64,000 nucleotides of DNA, taken from contig NZ_AP024590.1 of assembly GCF_018323985.1 (NCBI RefSeq), positions 186,001-250,000 on the forward strand, given 5' to 3'. Below are positions 26,501 through 33,528 of the stretch, in pieces; position 1 is the stretch's first letter; every line of letters starts with the position of its first letter. The translations under genes and the position numbers were made by a program. The stretch comes from Enterobacter kobei (GTDB taxonomy: Bacteria > Pseudomonadota > Gammaproteobacteria > Enterobacterales > Enterobacteriaceae). The notes beneath the pieces are model-generated. The model ran no database searches and was not told where the DNA came from. It saw only the letters and a list, made by a program, of their open reading frames with translations.

Positions 26501-29066
26501 GGCGAAAGCGACGTTCGACGTGGCGGTGGAAACCGGCGATCGCACCTCCGCTTGCCTGGCGCTGCGGCATATCGTGATGAACTATCTGACGCGCGGCGAT
26601 CATCTCGATGGCGTACAGACCTCCATTGAGCGCGCCCTGAGCTATGTGCGTAAAGCGCAGTATCGTGACGTCGAAGTGATCCTGCTGATGCAGCGCGATT
26701 ACGTCCAGTTCCTGCGCCTGCCCGGCACTGAGGCATTTTCCGGCCATCACTTTACGCCGCCGGTGCTGCGGGTGGCCGCGTCGGGTGGTGCCGTCGAGCC
26801 GATTTTCCTGATGCAGTTCTGGGCCGGGTTGTACAAAGGAAAAGCGCACTTCTTCGCCGGGGAGTATGCGTGTGCCAGCCGCTGGCTGGCGGAAGCCGAC
26901 GCCCTGATTGAGCTGATCCCCGGTCATATTCATATGCTCGATTTTCACCTGTACAGCGCTTTAGCCCTGTCTGTACCGCTGTCGCCGGATACGGTGACGG
27001 ACGAGGCGCTGGCGACGTTTCAGCGCCATCTCGACAAAATCACCACCTGGTGCGCCGAGAACACCAAAACCTTTTCCGACAAAGCGGCGCTGTTGCAGGC
27101 CGAGCGGTTACGGCTCAAGGGCGACGCGATCGGCGCAGCCGAAAAATATGAGACCGCGCTGGCGCTGGCGCGCGACGGGCAATTTCACCCTATCCAGGCG
27201 CTGGCCTGTGAGCTGGCTGCCCGTCTCGCCACCACCACCGGCATGCGCTTCGCGGCGGAAGCCTATATCAAAGGCGCTATAAACGCCTGGGAACGCTGGG
27301 GGGCCGGTGCGAAGGTGCGCCAGCTGGAGAGCCGTTATCCGCAACTCACCACCCAGGGCAGCCAGACGGCGCTGGATACCCGCGCTTTCGAGCAGAATGC
27401 GGTGCTCAGTGATGTGCAGGGAATGGCAAACGCCATTCGCGCCCTGACGGAAGAGATCAACCTGAACCGCCTGATCAATACGCTGATGATGATGCTGGTG
27501 GAGCGGGCAGGGGCGCAGCACTGTCTGCTGATCCGCCTGATCGACGGCAATATTCCTGAGATCCAGGCGCGGGCGACCACCACCGCCGACGGCATCAAGG
27601 TCAGCATCGTCAAAGAAACGCCGCTGGCGACGGATTTGCCGCTCTCAGTGCTGGCGGCGGTGATCCGCACCGGGCAGGAGATCCGCACCGGCAAACCGGA
27701 AGCCTTCAGCCCCTTCAGTCAGGATCACTATCTGGTGGCTTCCGGCGCGGCGGTGATGTGCGTGCCGATGTTTAAACAGGGGCAAATGGTTGGCGTGCTG
27801 TATCTGGAAAATCGCCTGTTGCCGGACGTGTTCACCGCAGAACATTCGCGCATCGTCTCCATGCTGGGGGCGCAGGCGGCGGTCTCGCTGGAAACGGCGC
27901 GGCTGTACGCCGAACTGGTGGATGAAAACATCCAGCGGCGCAAGGTGGAAAAACAGCTGCGCGCCAGCCAGAAGTCGCTGATGTTAGGTGAAAAAATCAG
28001 TCATACCGGTACCTGGCACTGGCACCTGGAACAGGACATCATGCTGCTGTCGGAAGAGTACACGCGCATCGTTGGCCTGCCGGCGCACCAGGGCAGTTTG
28101 TCGATGGCCGATTTTATGACCCGTGTGCACCCGGATGATTTCGGCGTCATTAACGATCTGGTGACCCGGAGCGTGCGTAATGGTCAGCCGATGCAGGCCG
28201 AGTTCCGCATCATCAGAACGGACGGCGTGTGCCGCTACATCAAGGGCATTGGCGAACCGGTGGAAAACTGGCCGGAAGTAAAAGAGTATTTTGGCACCAT
28301 TTCCGACATTACCGCGCAGCGTAATTCCGAAGACGCGGTGCGCATAGCGCAGGCGGATCTGGCGCGGGTGGCGCGGGCCACCACCGTTGGCCAACTGACA
28401 GCATCTATCGCCCATGAGATCAACCAGCCGCTGATGTCCATCGTCGCCAATGCAGGAGCGGCCCTGCGCTGGCTGAAGCGCGATCCGCAGCATCTGGAAA
28501 ACGCCTGCAAAAGCATTACGGATGTGATCAGTGAGGGGAACCGTGCCGGGGAGATTATTCGTGGCTTACAGGCGCTGACCCGCAATCAGGAAGCGGAATT
28601 TGCCCAGGCTCGTCTGCATGGCCTGGCGCGCAATATTCACTCCCTGTCACGGCTGGAAATGGAACGCCGCGCTATTTCGCTGGAGCTGGATTTCCAGGCG
28701 GTCAACGACCGCATTTTCTGCGTCAGCGTGCAGATCCAGCAGGTGTTGCTTAATCTGGTGATCAACGCGATGGATGCAATGGCAGACAACGACGGCGTGC
28801 GCACCTTGCGGCTCTCTTCCTCGCAGCCCGATACCGGGACGATTCAGTTTGACGTCGTGGATAATGGCTCTGGTCTGACCGACGCGTTAATCGAGAGGAT
28901 TTTTGATTCGTTCTTTACCACCAAAGCCGAAGGGATGGGGATGGGGCTGACCATCAGCGCCGAAATCATTAAGCGCCATGGCGGTAAACTACGGGCCGCC
29001 AGCCGGGACAGCGGCGGGAGTATTTTCTCGTTTACCCTGCCTGTGCAGCCGGAAGATAACGCCTGA
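23502..29066 (+). CDS. Giant hybrid: pseudokinase/AAA/GAF/PAS/histidine kinase
   Basis: 1854-residue cytosolic signalling protein. Order: Ser/Thr-kinase fold (about 15-285), AAA_16 ATPase (Walker A GPPGSGKSS near 342-350; Walker B VMLIDDVHWAD near 467-477), long helical repeat region (about 700-1290), GAF (about 1320-1470), PAS (about 1490-1607), HisKA with phospho-accepting His1638 (SIAHEINQPL), and HATPase_c (N box NLVINAMDAM; DNGSGL; MGMGLTISAEIIKRHGG). No membrane helix is seen. In the N-terminal kinase the catalytic loop reads HGDIKPAH (140-147), the DFG motif is GFG and no VAxK lysine is found, so this domain is probably a pseudokinase serving as a sensor. The gene is convergent with a FixJ-type regulator, the likely output partner. 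Confidence 0.9.
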   Translation: MSSMLLLYQAADIDGYLVSDEMTLSPLAVEGNVEWVLCRDNATGEAFTLAMPACDEAGYQITRRLKNEYALRDALSEQWALKPLGYTQYQGRYALMYPAFSWRTLSDTLCLPTGSLVDFLRQAILLTSALSQMHQSGLVHGDIKPAHFFIVDDERYLLGGFGLTTAAAQAQQPPLPITGGTLAYMSPEHTSRTADPVSSLSDLYSLGIVLYELLTGRLPYGNLDGGQAEWVHHHIASEPLPPHRLRQDVPVVLSAIIMRLLAKSPETRYQTAEGLLADLYRCQSNLMPDGLLTSFSLGQQDTQRNGLTSDALCSEHPQAADILSAYNEVYSSGKHALVVIAGPPGSGKSSLMASSLKILQHKQTLLTVVKADQHSPVLPYAVFTAAFRTLALHLLGFPAAEMQRWKMHILRQMGEYAGLAVSIIPELGVLLGQKATSLTELHSLDARDKFNCMACNLVKAFATPGRPLVMLIDDVHWADQATFQVLQNLLSLSDDIPLLLVLSHRDENSLPCPTACGNLARLRASASRITDITPEPLSVKTIARLLAGQFHIKTSDTTELAALLHEKTGGNPQFTHELFRQAVKDGLIGWQKPTKWSWDRPAIMAFHYSDNVASGIVARLESLPAPTRQLLGQLACIGGAGDTMLAAHILGLPVTELVARLTPAATARFISLTDTKYAFMHTSVLEAATGLLPVAEKDALHHFAACMLADMAGNTISSEPLFRAVHHIGAINNIALLSPDAEPFAALIHKAVKRAKITGDYASALRFLHTAHQLNELIGPDTRAAFMLEEAECEFLNGNLSAARDLCGTLLSAPGDLADKAVAACLMAEIHMRQSDSQLALETAISWLAVFGIQLNRHPDKAECDAARLVLKADVGKNPYTRFRNLTKVACRETEAVMNLMASASTYAAFISPRLQFMILCKLLHLTMARGISGASTFALSWYGVLCGDHYDEYSRGFASTLLARQLVYKHDFASFKARTLLPLDQVSIWTMPVTYAIDQAKATFDVAVETGDRTSACLALRHIVMNYLTRGDHLDGVQTSIERALSYVRKAQYRDVEVILLMQRDYVQFLRLPGTEAFSGHHFTPPVLRVAASGGAVEPIFLMQFWAGLYKGKAHFFAGEYACASRWLAEADALIELIPGHIHMLDFHLYSALALSVPLSPDTVTDEALATFQRHLDKITTWCAENTKTFSDKAALLQAERLRLKGDAIGAAEKYETALALARDGQFHPIQALACELAARLATTTGMRFAAEAYIKGAINAWERWGAGAKVRQLESRYPQLTTQGSQTALDTRAFEQNAVLSDVQGMANAIRALTEEINLNRLINTLMMMLVERAGAQHCLLIRLIDGNIPEIQARATTTADGIKVSIVKETPLATDLPLSVLAAVIRTGQEIRTGKPEAFSPFSQDHYLVASGAAVMCVPMFKQGQMVGVLYLENRLLPDVFTAEHSRIVSMLGAQAAVSLETARLYAELVDENIQRRKVEKQLRASQKSLMLGEKISHTGTWHWHLEQDIMLLSEEYTRIVGLPAHQGSLSMADFMTRVHPDDFGVINDLVTRSVRNGQPMQAEFRIIRTDGVCRYIKGIGEPVENWPEVKEYFGTISDITAQRNSEDAVRIAQADLARVARATTVGQLTASIAHEINQPLMSIVANAGAALRWLKRDPQHLENACKSITDVISEGNRAGEIIRGLQALTRNQEAEFAQARLHGLARNIHSLSRLEMERRAISLELDFQAVNDRIFCVSVQIQQVLLNLVINAMDAMADNDGVRTLRLSSSQPDTGTIQFDVVDNGSGLTDALIERIFDSFFTTKAEGMGMGLTISAEIIKRHGGKLRAASRDSGGSIFSFTLPVQPEDNA

Positions 29067-29708
29067 TCACCCCTGGCTGTGTTTGTCTTTATCGTGGTTG
29101 AGTTTTTCGGTGGCTTTCACCAGATCGGAAAGGGTGCGCATCTTCATCTTTTCCATCACGCGGCGTTTATGGACTTTGGCCGTGATTTCGCTGATGCCCA
29201 TCTGCGCCGCGATCTGCTTGTTAAGCAAGCCGGTGACCACCAGTTGCATGACTTCATTTTCGCGTTGCGTCAGGGTTCTGGCGCGGGCCATTAGCTCGCG
29301 CTTTTCTTCCGCGGCGGCCATCTCCGCTTCTGAAAAGGCCAGCGCATCCGCCACCGCAACGAGCAGCGGATCGGGCAATACCGGCTTGGTAAGAAACTCG
29401 TAGGCCCCCGCTTTCATCGCCTGCACGGTCACCGGAATAGTGCCGTAGCCAGTGAGAAAGATTGCCGGAATGGCATAACCCAGTTCACGCAGCTGTCGTG
29501 TCACTTCAAGCCCGTTCATATCGGGCATATTCAAATCGACAATCAGGCAGCAGGGCGCGGGAAAATGCGGGTGTGACAGAAACGCCTGCGGTGAGGTGAA
29601 CGCTGAAACGGTATAACCTTCCGCGCTGAGAAGATTGCTTAACGAAGAGATGATCGCCTGTTCATCATCAACCACGTAAACGGTGCGTTCCAGAGTAGAA
29701 GTCGTCAT
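29067..29708 (-). CDS. FixJ/NarL-type response regulator
   Basis: 213-residue transcription factor. Receiver domain 1-125 with Asp14-Asp15 (VVDDEQ), phospho-acceptor Asp58 (LIVDLNMPDMNG), Thr in FLTGYG and Lys in FLTKPV; LuxR-type helix-turn-helix at about 140-200 (LTQRENEVMQLVVTGLLNKQIA). It is a typical FixJ family layout. Its stop directly abuts the stop of the giant histidine kinase on the other strand. It probably activates one or both hydrolase operons at 16.8-22.5 kb; the direct repeat at 21717-21742 is the candidate site. The ATG at 29708 is clear. Confidence 0.92.
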   Translation of the reverse strand: MTTSTLERTVYVVDDEQAIISSLSNLLSAEGYTVSAFTSPQAFLSHPHFPAPCCLIVDLNMPDMNGLEVTRQLRELGYAIPAIFLTGYGTIPVTVQAMKAGAYEFLTKPVLPDPLLVAVADALAFSEAEMAAAEEKRELMARARTLTQRENEVMQLVVTGLLNKQIAAQMGISEITAKVHKRRVMEKMKMRTLSDLVKATEKLNHDKDKHSQG

Positions 29709-29901
29709 AGGCCTGGCCAGATTTTGCTAACAGAATGTTAATATACCTGTTTGACCGATTGTTTCTATCAAAACCTGGCGTGCTTCCCCATTTATACGCT
29801 GACCGCTGTTATTTAATACAATTGTAACGCATTGATATTGAAGCCTCCGCACACGGGCAGGGTGTCTATACTTACACCGCTATGTCATTACTGGAGGTAA
29901 A

Positions 29902-31020
29902 ATGGAATATCTGTCCCGATTGAATATTGTCAATATCATGTTATCCACCACATTCTGGATAAATGTGACGATTGTCTTTGCTGTTACGTTGATTACTTAT
30001 TACTTAATCAGGCGGTTAATTTCATTTGCTTATAAGGCCATTGATAACTGGAATAACAAACACACCAGTGGCGGAAATTTGCGGTTTATTCTTTTTGATA
30101 TGCTCAAAAAGACCAACCGGCTGTTAATTCTGTTCGCGTCATTCCTGTTCAGCCTGCGTTTTACCGGCCTGCCGGATCGCCTGTTCTCCACCATTTCACA
30201 CGCCTGGTTTTTGGTGCTCGCCATTCAGGTGGCGATCTGGCTCGATCAGGGCGTGCAGTCGTGGATGCACCGTTTACTGCATGCGCCGGGTTCTAACCGT
30301 AATCCGGTCACCATGGTGATCCTCGGTATGATTTTACGGGTGCTGGTCTGGTCGATGATGTTGCTGTCGATCCTTGCCAATGCGGGTGTGGATATCACCG
30401 CGCTGGTGGCGAGTCTGGGGGTCGGCGGTATTGCCATTGCGCTGGCGGTGCAGACGGTGCTTAGCGATGTCTTTGCGTCGCTTTCCATCGGCTTCGACAA
30501 GCCTTTTGAGATCGGCGACTTTATTGTGTTCAACGACGTGGCCGGCACAATTGAACATATCGGCTTAAAAACCACCCGTATCCGTAGCCTGAGCGGGGAG
30601 CAGATCGTCTGCGCCAACGCCATTCTGTTACAGCAAACCATTCATAACTACAAACGCATGCAGACCCGCCGCATTGTGTTCACCTTCGGCGTCGCCAGCT
30701 CTACACCGCCGGAGAAGCTGCGGATCATCGGCAAAATGGTGCAGAAGATTATCGAAGATGTGGGCGAAACCAAATTCGACCGTGCGCACTTCCTCGCCTT
30801 CACGCAGGATCGCCTGAATTTCGAGGTGGTGCATATCGTGAATACCGCCGATTACAATAAATATATGGATATTCAGCAGGAGATTAATATCCGTATTCTT
30901 GAAGGCTTAATTGAGAATGAGATTGAGCTGGCGCTACCGAGCATGGTAGTCAGAACGCCGGATGGCGGAAAAGAGACGACCATGAATATGCAAATGGCGG
31001 TCCCGCAGCAGGAAAATTAA
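29902..31020 (+). CDS. MscS-family mechanosensitive channel
   Basis: 372-residue small-conductance mechanosensitive channel homolog. Helices lie near 15-36, 65-85, 92-112 and 130-155, then the pore-lining helix (ASLGVGGIAIALAVQTVLSDVFAS, in parts) at about 160-185, followed by the cytoplasmic MscS beta domain (GFDKPFEIGDFI, GTIEHIGLKTTRIRSL) and a C-terminal alpha/beta cage domain. Good ribosome site (GGAGG) before the ATG. Members release ions on osmotic downshock; this one resembles the YbdG/YbiO-size class more by length than by helix number. Not part of the kinase operon: about 190 bases separate it from the divergent FixJ gene. Confidence 0.88.
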   Translation: MEYLSRLNIVNIMLSTTFWINVTIVFAVTLITYYLIRRLISFAYKAIDNWNNKHTSGGNLRFILFDMLKKTNRLLILFASFLFSLRFTGLPDRLFSTISHAWFLVLAIQVAIWLDQGVQSWMHRLLHAPGSNRNPVTMVILGMILRVLVWSMMLLSILANAGVDITALVASLGVGGIAIALAVQTVLSDVFASLSIGFDKPFEIGDFIVFNDVAGTIEHIGLKTTRIRSLSGEQIVCANAILLQQTIHNYKRMQTRRIVFTFGVASSTPPEKLRIIGKMVQKIIEDVGETKFDRAHFLAFTQDRLNFEVVHIVNTADYNKYMDIQQEINIRILEGLIENEIELALPSMVVRTPDGGKETTMNMQMAVPQQEN

Positions 31021-31033
31021 ATAACCCACCAAT

Positions 31034-31069
31034 GTTGGTAGGTCTGATTATATTAGCAGGCTTACCAAC
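31034..31069. repeat. Imperfect inverted repeat after the mscS gene
   Basis: GTTGGTAGGTCTG (31034-31046) pairs with CAGGCTTACCAAC (31057-31069) at 11 of 13 positions plus one G-U pair, around a ten-base AT loop. It lies just after the channel gene stop and before the candidate Fur box. It may act as a terminator or mRNA 3' hairpin; no T-run follows. Confidence 0.5.
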
Positions 31070-31095
31070 GTCATATTTAAGCTAAATCTGGCTAA

Positions 31096-31114
31096 GATAA
31101 TTCTCATAATGATG
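31096..31114. promoter_or_regulatory. Candidate Fur box upstream of the surface lipoprotein
   Basis: GATAATTCTCATAATGATG matches 13 of 19 positions of the Fur consensus built from GATAAT hexamers, and the following bases (GATGAT) add another near-hexamer, so overlapping sites are possible. It lies about 110 bases before the lipoprotein start. Iron control would fit the lipoprotein's likeness to transferrin-binding proteins. The match is moderate. Confidence 0.4.
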
Positions 31115-31223
31115 ATATATGAAGATTGTTTAAGTTAGCCGGGGAAGTTTTACGGTAAATTCCCGTGTAAAAATTATGTTTAGAAATAATACAAGTTATT
31201 TCCCAACAAAGGATGTTTACCTT

Positions 31224-31982
31224 ATGACTCTGTTAAAGCCTGCTTTGTTACTGTCGGTGTGTATCCTGACCGCCTGTGGTGGCGGCGGTGGCGGCGGTGG
31301 CGGCGGCGGTGGAGATAAAACCCCGCCGACCACAACGCCGCCGGTACAAACTGATAACGGCTCGACCGACAATAATGCCGGGACCACCCCTACGCCGCCG
31401 GCAAGCGCGCCAGCCAGCCAGGCGACCGGCGGTACTATTTCAGGTTATACCTACACCACGCCACAGGGTCGCCAGTACACCATGCGTGGTAACGGTGTTT
31501 CTGCGATGTATGTGTTTACGGAGTCCCTACAAAGTACGGATGGCAGCCGCCATTCTGCGACGTCCTGGTGCTGTGGCCGCATGAGCTACACCACTTTTGG
31601 TACCTGGACCGACTTCAAAACTGGCAAGCATGACGTGTTCTATACCGGCGAGCCTACGCTGGCCGCGAATGTCCCGACCCAGGGCACCGCGACCTATATC
31701 GGTCATGGTTTACGTGAAGACGTGCGCAGCGATGCCACCTTTAATGTCGACTTCGGTGCGAAAACCATCAACGGCAACATTGCTGCGGCCGACGGCTTCG
31801 GTAGCGCCGTGGCGATGCAGGGTAATATCGCTGACGGCGGCTTTACCGGTAAGGCGCAGTCAGGCGGTCAGGATGGCACCTTCACCGGGCATTTCAACGG
31901 CCCTGCGGCACAAGAGCTGGGCGGTATTGCCAGCTTCGCCGATACCACCCAGAACGTTGCGTTTGGCGCAACGCGTCAGTAA
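31224..31982 (+). CDS. Slam-dependent surface lipoprotein, TbpB-like barrel
   Basis: 252-residue lipoprotein. Signal peptide 1-17 ends in lipobox LTAC (Cys18), followed at once by twelve glycines and a Pro/Thr-rich tether. The C-terminal half is a small beta barrel with the pattern of TbpB/fHbp-type lipoproteins, including GTFTGHFNGPAAQELGGI near the end. Poly-glycine after the lipid anchor is also seen in Neisseria fHbp and NHBA. The next gene encodes a Slam-type translocator, so it is probably flipped to the cell surface by type XI secretion. AAAGGA before the ATG at 31224 sets the start; an upstream in-frame ATG at 31176 lacks one. The ligand (iron protein, haem or host factor) is unknown. 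Confidence 0.82.
   Translation: MTLLKPALLLSVCILTACGGGGGGGGGGGGDKTPPTTTPPVQTDNGSTDNNAGTTPTPPASAPASQATGGTISGYTYTTPQGRQYTMRGNGVSAMYVFTESLQSTDGSRHSATSWCCGRMSYTTFGTWTDFKTGKHDVFYTGEPTLAANVPTQGTATYIGHGLREDVRSDATFNVDFGAKTINGNIAAADGFGSAVAMQGNIADGGFTGKAQSGGQDGTFTGHFNGPAAQELGGIASFADTTQNVAFGATRQ
31278..31313 (+). repeat. Glycine-codon tandem repeat
   Basis: Twelve consecutive Gly codons directly after the lipidated cysteine codon. The unit GGTGGCGGC occurs three times in a row (31278-31304), then GGC, GGT and GGA. Slippage would change the tether length in steps of one or three residues without breaking the frame. Confidence 0.85.
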
Positions 31983-31990
31983 ATCATCTT

Positions 31991-32019
31991 CCGGTCAGCC
32001 TGTCTGGCCGGATTTTTCT
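31991..32019 (+). terminator. Terminator/attenuator between lipoprotein and Slam gene
   Basis: CCGGTCAG and CTGGCCGG form an 8-bp stem (one G-U pair) with loop CCTGT, followed by ATTTTTCTT. It sits right after the lipoprotein stop and touches the Slam start. It probably makes the lipoprotein more abundant than the translocator by partial readthrough. Confidence 0.7.
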
Positions 32020-32021
32020 TG

Positions 32022-33452
32022 ATGGTATCCACTCCTATGAATGTCCTGCGTATGGGGGCAATAAGCCTGTTGTGTCCGCTCGGTGCTGCCCTGGCCGCGC
32101 CGCCGGAAACTGATGTCATTCCCGCGGCCCCGCATTTTGAACGCCTCACACAGCAGGAAAAAAGCGCGCCTTCCAGCGGAAAGATGATCGCTGTAGATAA
32201 CGCCCGGCTGAGTAAACAGCCTGCACTGGCAATGGCGCTGCTGGATCAGGCAGTACGTGAAGGTCAATGGCCGGTTGTGGAAGCCATTCTGCCGGTGTAT
32301 GAAACGTTTCCGGATGCGGATCGCACGCTGGTGCGCTTTGCGAAGGCTGGACTGGCTCGCAGCAACGGTAATTACGATCAGGCGATTGCGCAGTACCGCG
32401 TGATTTTAAGTGAACACCCTGAATTAGATGCGGTGCGGCTCGACATGGCCCGTGCCATGTTTGAAAACCATCAGTACGATACCGCGGAATATCACTTCCG
32501 CCGGGTACTGCAAAGCGATCCCCCGGAAAATATTCGCGAAATCATTGCTTATTATATTGAGCGTATTCAGCAGGGCAGCGAGCTGATCGGTACGCTCAGC
32601 GTTAGCTATCTTAATGACAGCAACGTTAATAATGCCTCGAGCAGTAAAACCATACGCGTTGGCGATCGGCTCTTTTTACGCAATAAAGACAGTTTCCCGC
32701 AGCGGGGAGAGGGCATCTGGTTTAATGGCGTATTACAAAAAGATGTCTCGCTATATAACCAGCATGGTCTGCGTTTTATGGGGACGGTGAACGGGAAAAG
32801 CTACTGGAATAATCATGATTTTGATGATGTCACCAGTCGTGCTTATGCCGGGTATCAGTGGCGCGATTACCGCCAGCAGTTTGCCCTGCTGCCGTTTTAT
32901 GAAAAAAGATGGTACAGCACTGAAGCGTATTCTTCCGGTCCTGGTGTGAGGGGGGAATACAGCTACCTGATTTCACCCGCATGGCAAATTAGCCAGGCGC
33001 TGGAATATCAAAAGCTCGATTACGATGCGGATAAATACGACTTTTTGCGCGGTTATACACGTTATTCCTCGACCACACTGTCACATGCGTTCAGTAATGT
33101 GCTGTCCGTATACGCGGGTGTGGATTTTCAGGATCAACAAACCTCAGCAAAAAGTGAAAGTAATCGCCGGAACGGTGTGCGGGGCGGGGTTGTGATGGAT
33201 TTACCCTGGCAGCTCTCGTTTTCAGCCTCCACCGCTTACGCCAAACGTCATTACCAGGCAGATAGCGACATATTTGGCACCCGCCGCAAAGACAACGAGC
33301 AGTTTTATAATCTGTCGGTCTGGCATCGTGATTGGTATGTTTTTGGCGTGATGCCGAAGCTTAATTTCAGCTATAAGCGGGTCGACAGCAATATTAATTT
33401 TTATGACTACCATCAGCGAAATATCACGTTATCGCTGGATAAAAACTTTTAG
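32022..33452 (+). CDS. Slam-type surface lipoprotein assembly modifier
   Basis: 476-residue outer-membrane protein. A signal peptide (cleavage after LGAALA) is followed by a periplasmic TPR-like helical domain at about 70-190 (DQAIAQYRVILSEHPELDAVRLDMARAM, in parts) and a C-terminal barrel of about 14 strands at 195-476 that closes with a terminal Phe (LSLDKNF), the barrel-assembly signal. This is the layout of Slam (DUF560, type XI secretion), which moves lipoproteins to the cell surface. The substrate gene lies just upstream. ATG 32022 and ATG 32037 are both possible starts; neither has a good ribosome site, and both keep the signal peptide. A TTG at 32019 is less likely. Confidence 0.87.
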   Translation: MVSTPMNVLRMGAISLLCPLGAALAAPPETDVIPAAPHFERLTQQEKSAPSSGKMIAVDNARLSKQPALAMALLDQAVREGQWPVVEAILPVYETFPDADRTLVRFAKAGLARSNGNYDQAIAQYRVILSEHPELDAVRLDMARAMFENHQYDTAEYHFRRVLQSDPPENIREIIAYYIERIQQGSELIGTLSVSYLNDSNVNNASSSKTIRVGDRLFLRNKDSFPQRGEGIWFNGVLQKDVSLYNQHGLRFMGTVNGKSYWNNHDFDDVTSRAYAGYQWRDYRQQFALLPFYEKRWYSTEAYSSGPGVRGEYSYLISPAWQISQALEYQKLDYDADKYDFLRGYTRYSSTTLSHAFSNVLSVYAGVDFQDQQTSAKSESNRRNGVRGGVVMDLPWQLSFSASTAYAKRHYQADSDIFGTRRKDNEQFYNLSVWHRDWYVFGVMPKLNFSYKRVDSNINFYDYHQRNITLSLDKNF

Positions 33453-33470
33453 CTAGCGGATGGTAAAAAA

Positions 33471-33490
33471 ACTGGCGCTATAGCGCCAGT
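33471..33490. terminator. Two-way terminator between Slam gene and gor
   Basis: ACTGGCGCTATAGCGCCAGT is a perfect 20-base palindrome flanked by an A-run before (33465-33471) and a T-run after (33490-33494), so it works as an intrinsic terminator in both directions for these convergent genes. Confidence 0.92.
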
Positions 33491-33528
33491 TTTTCGTCAT
33501 GTCTGAAAGACAGGGAAGGGCCCCTGAA

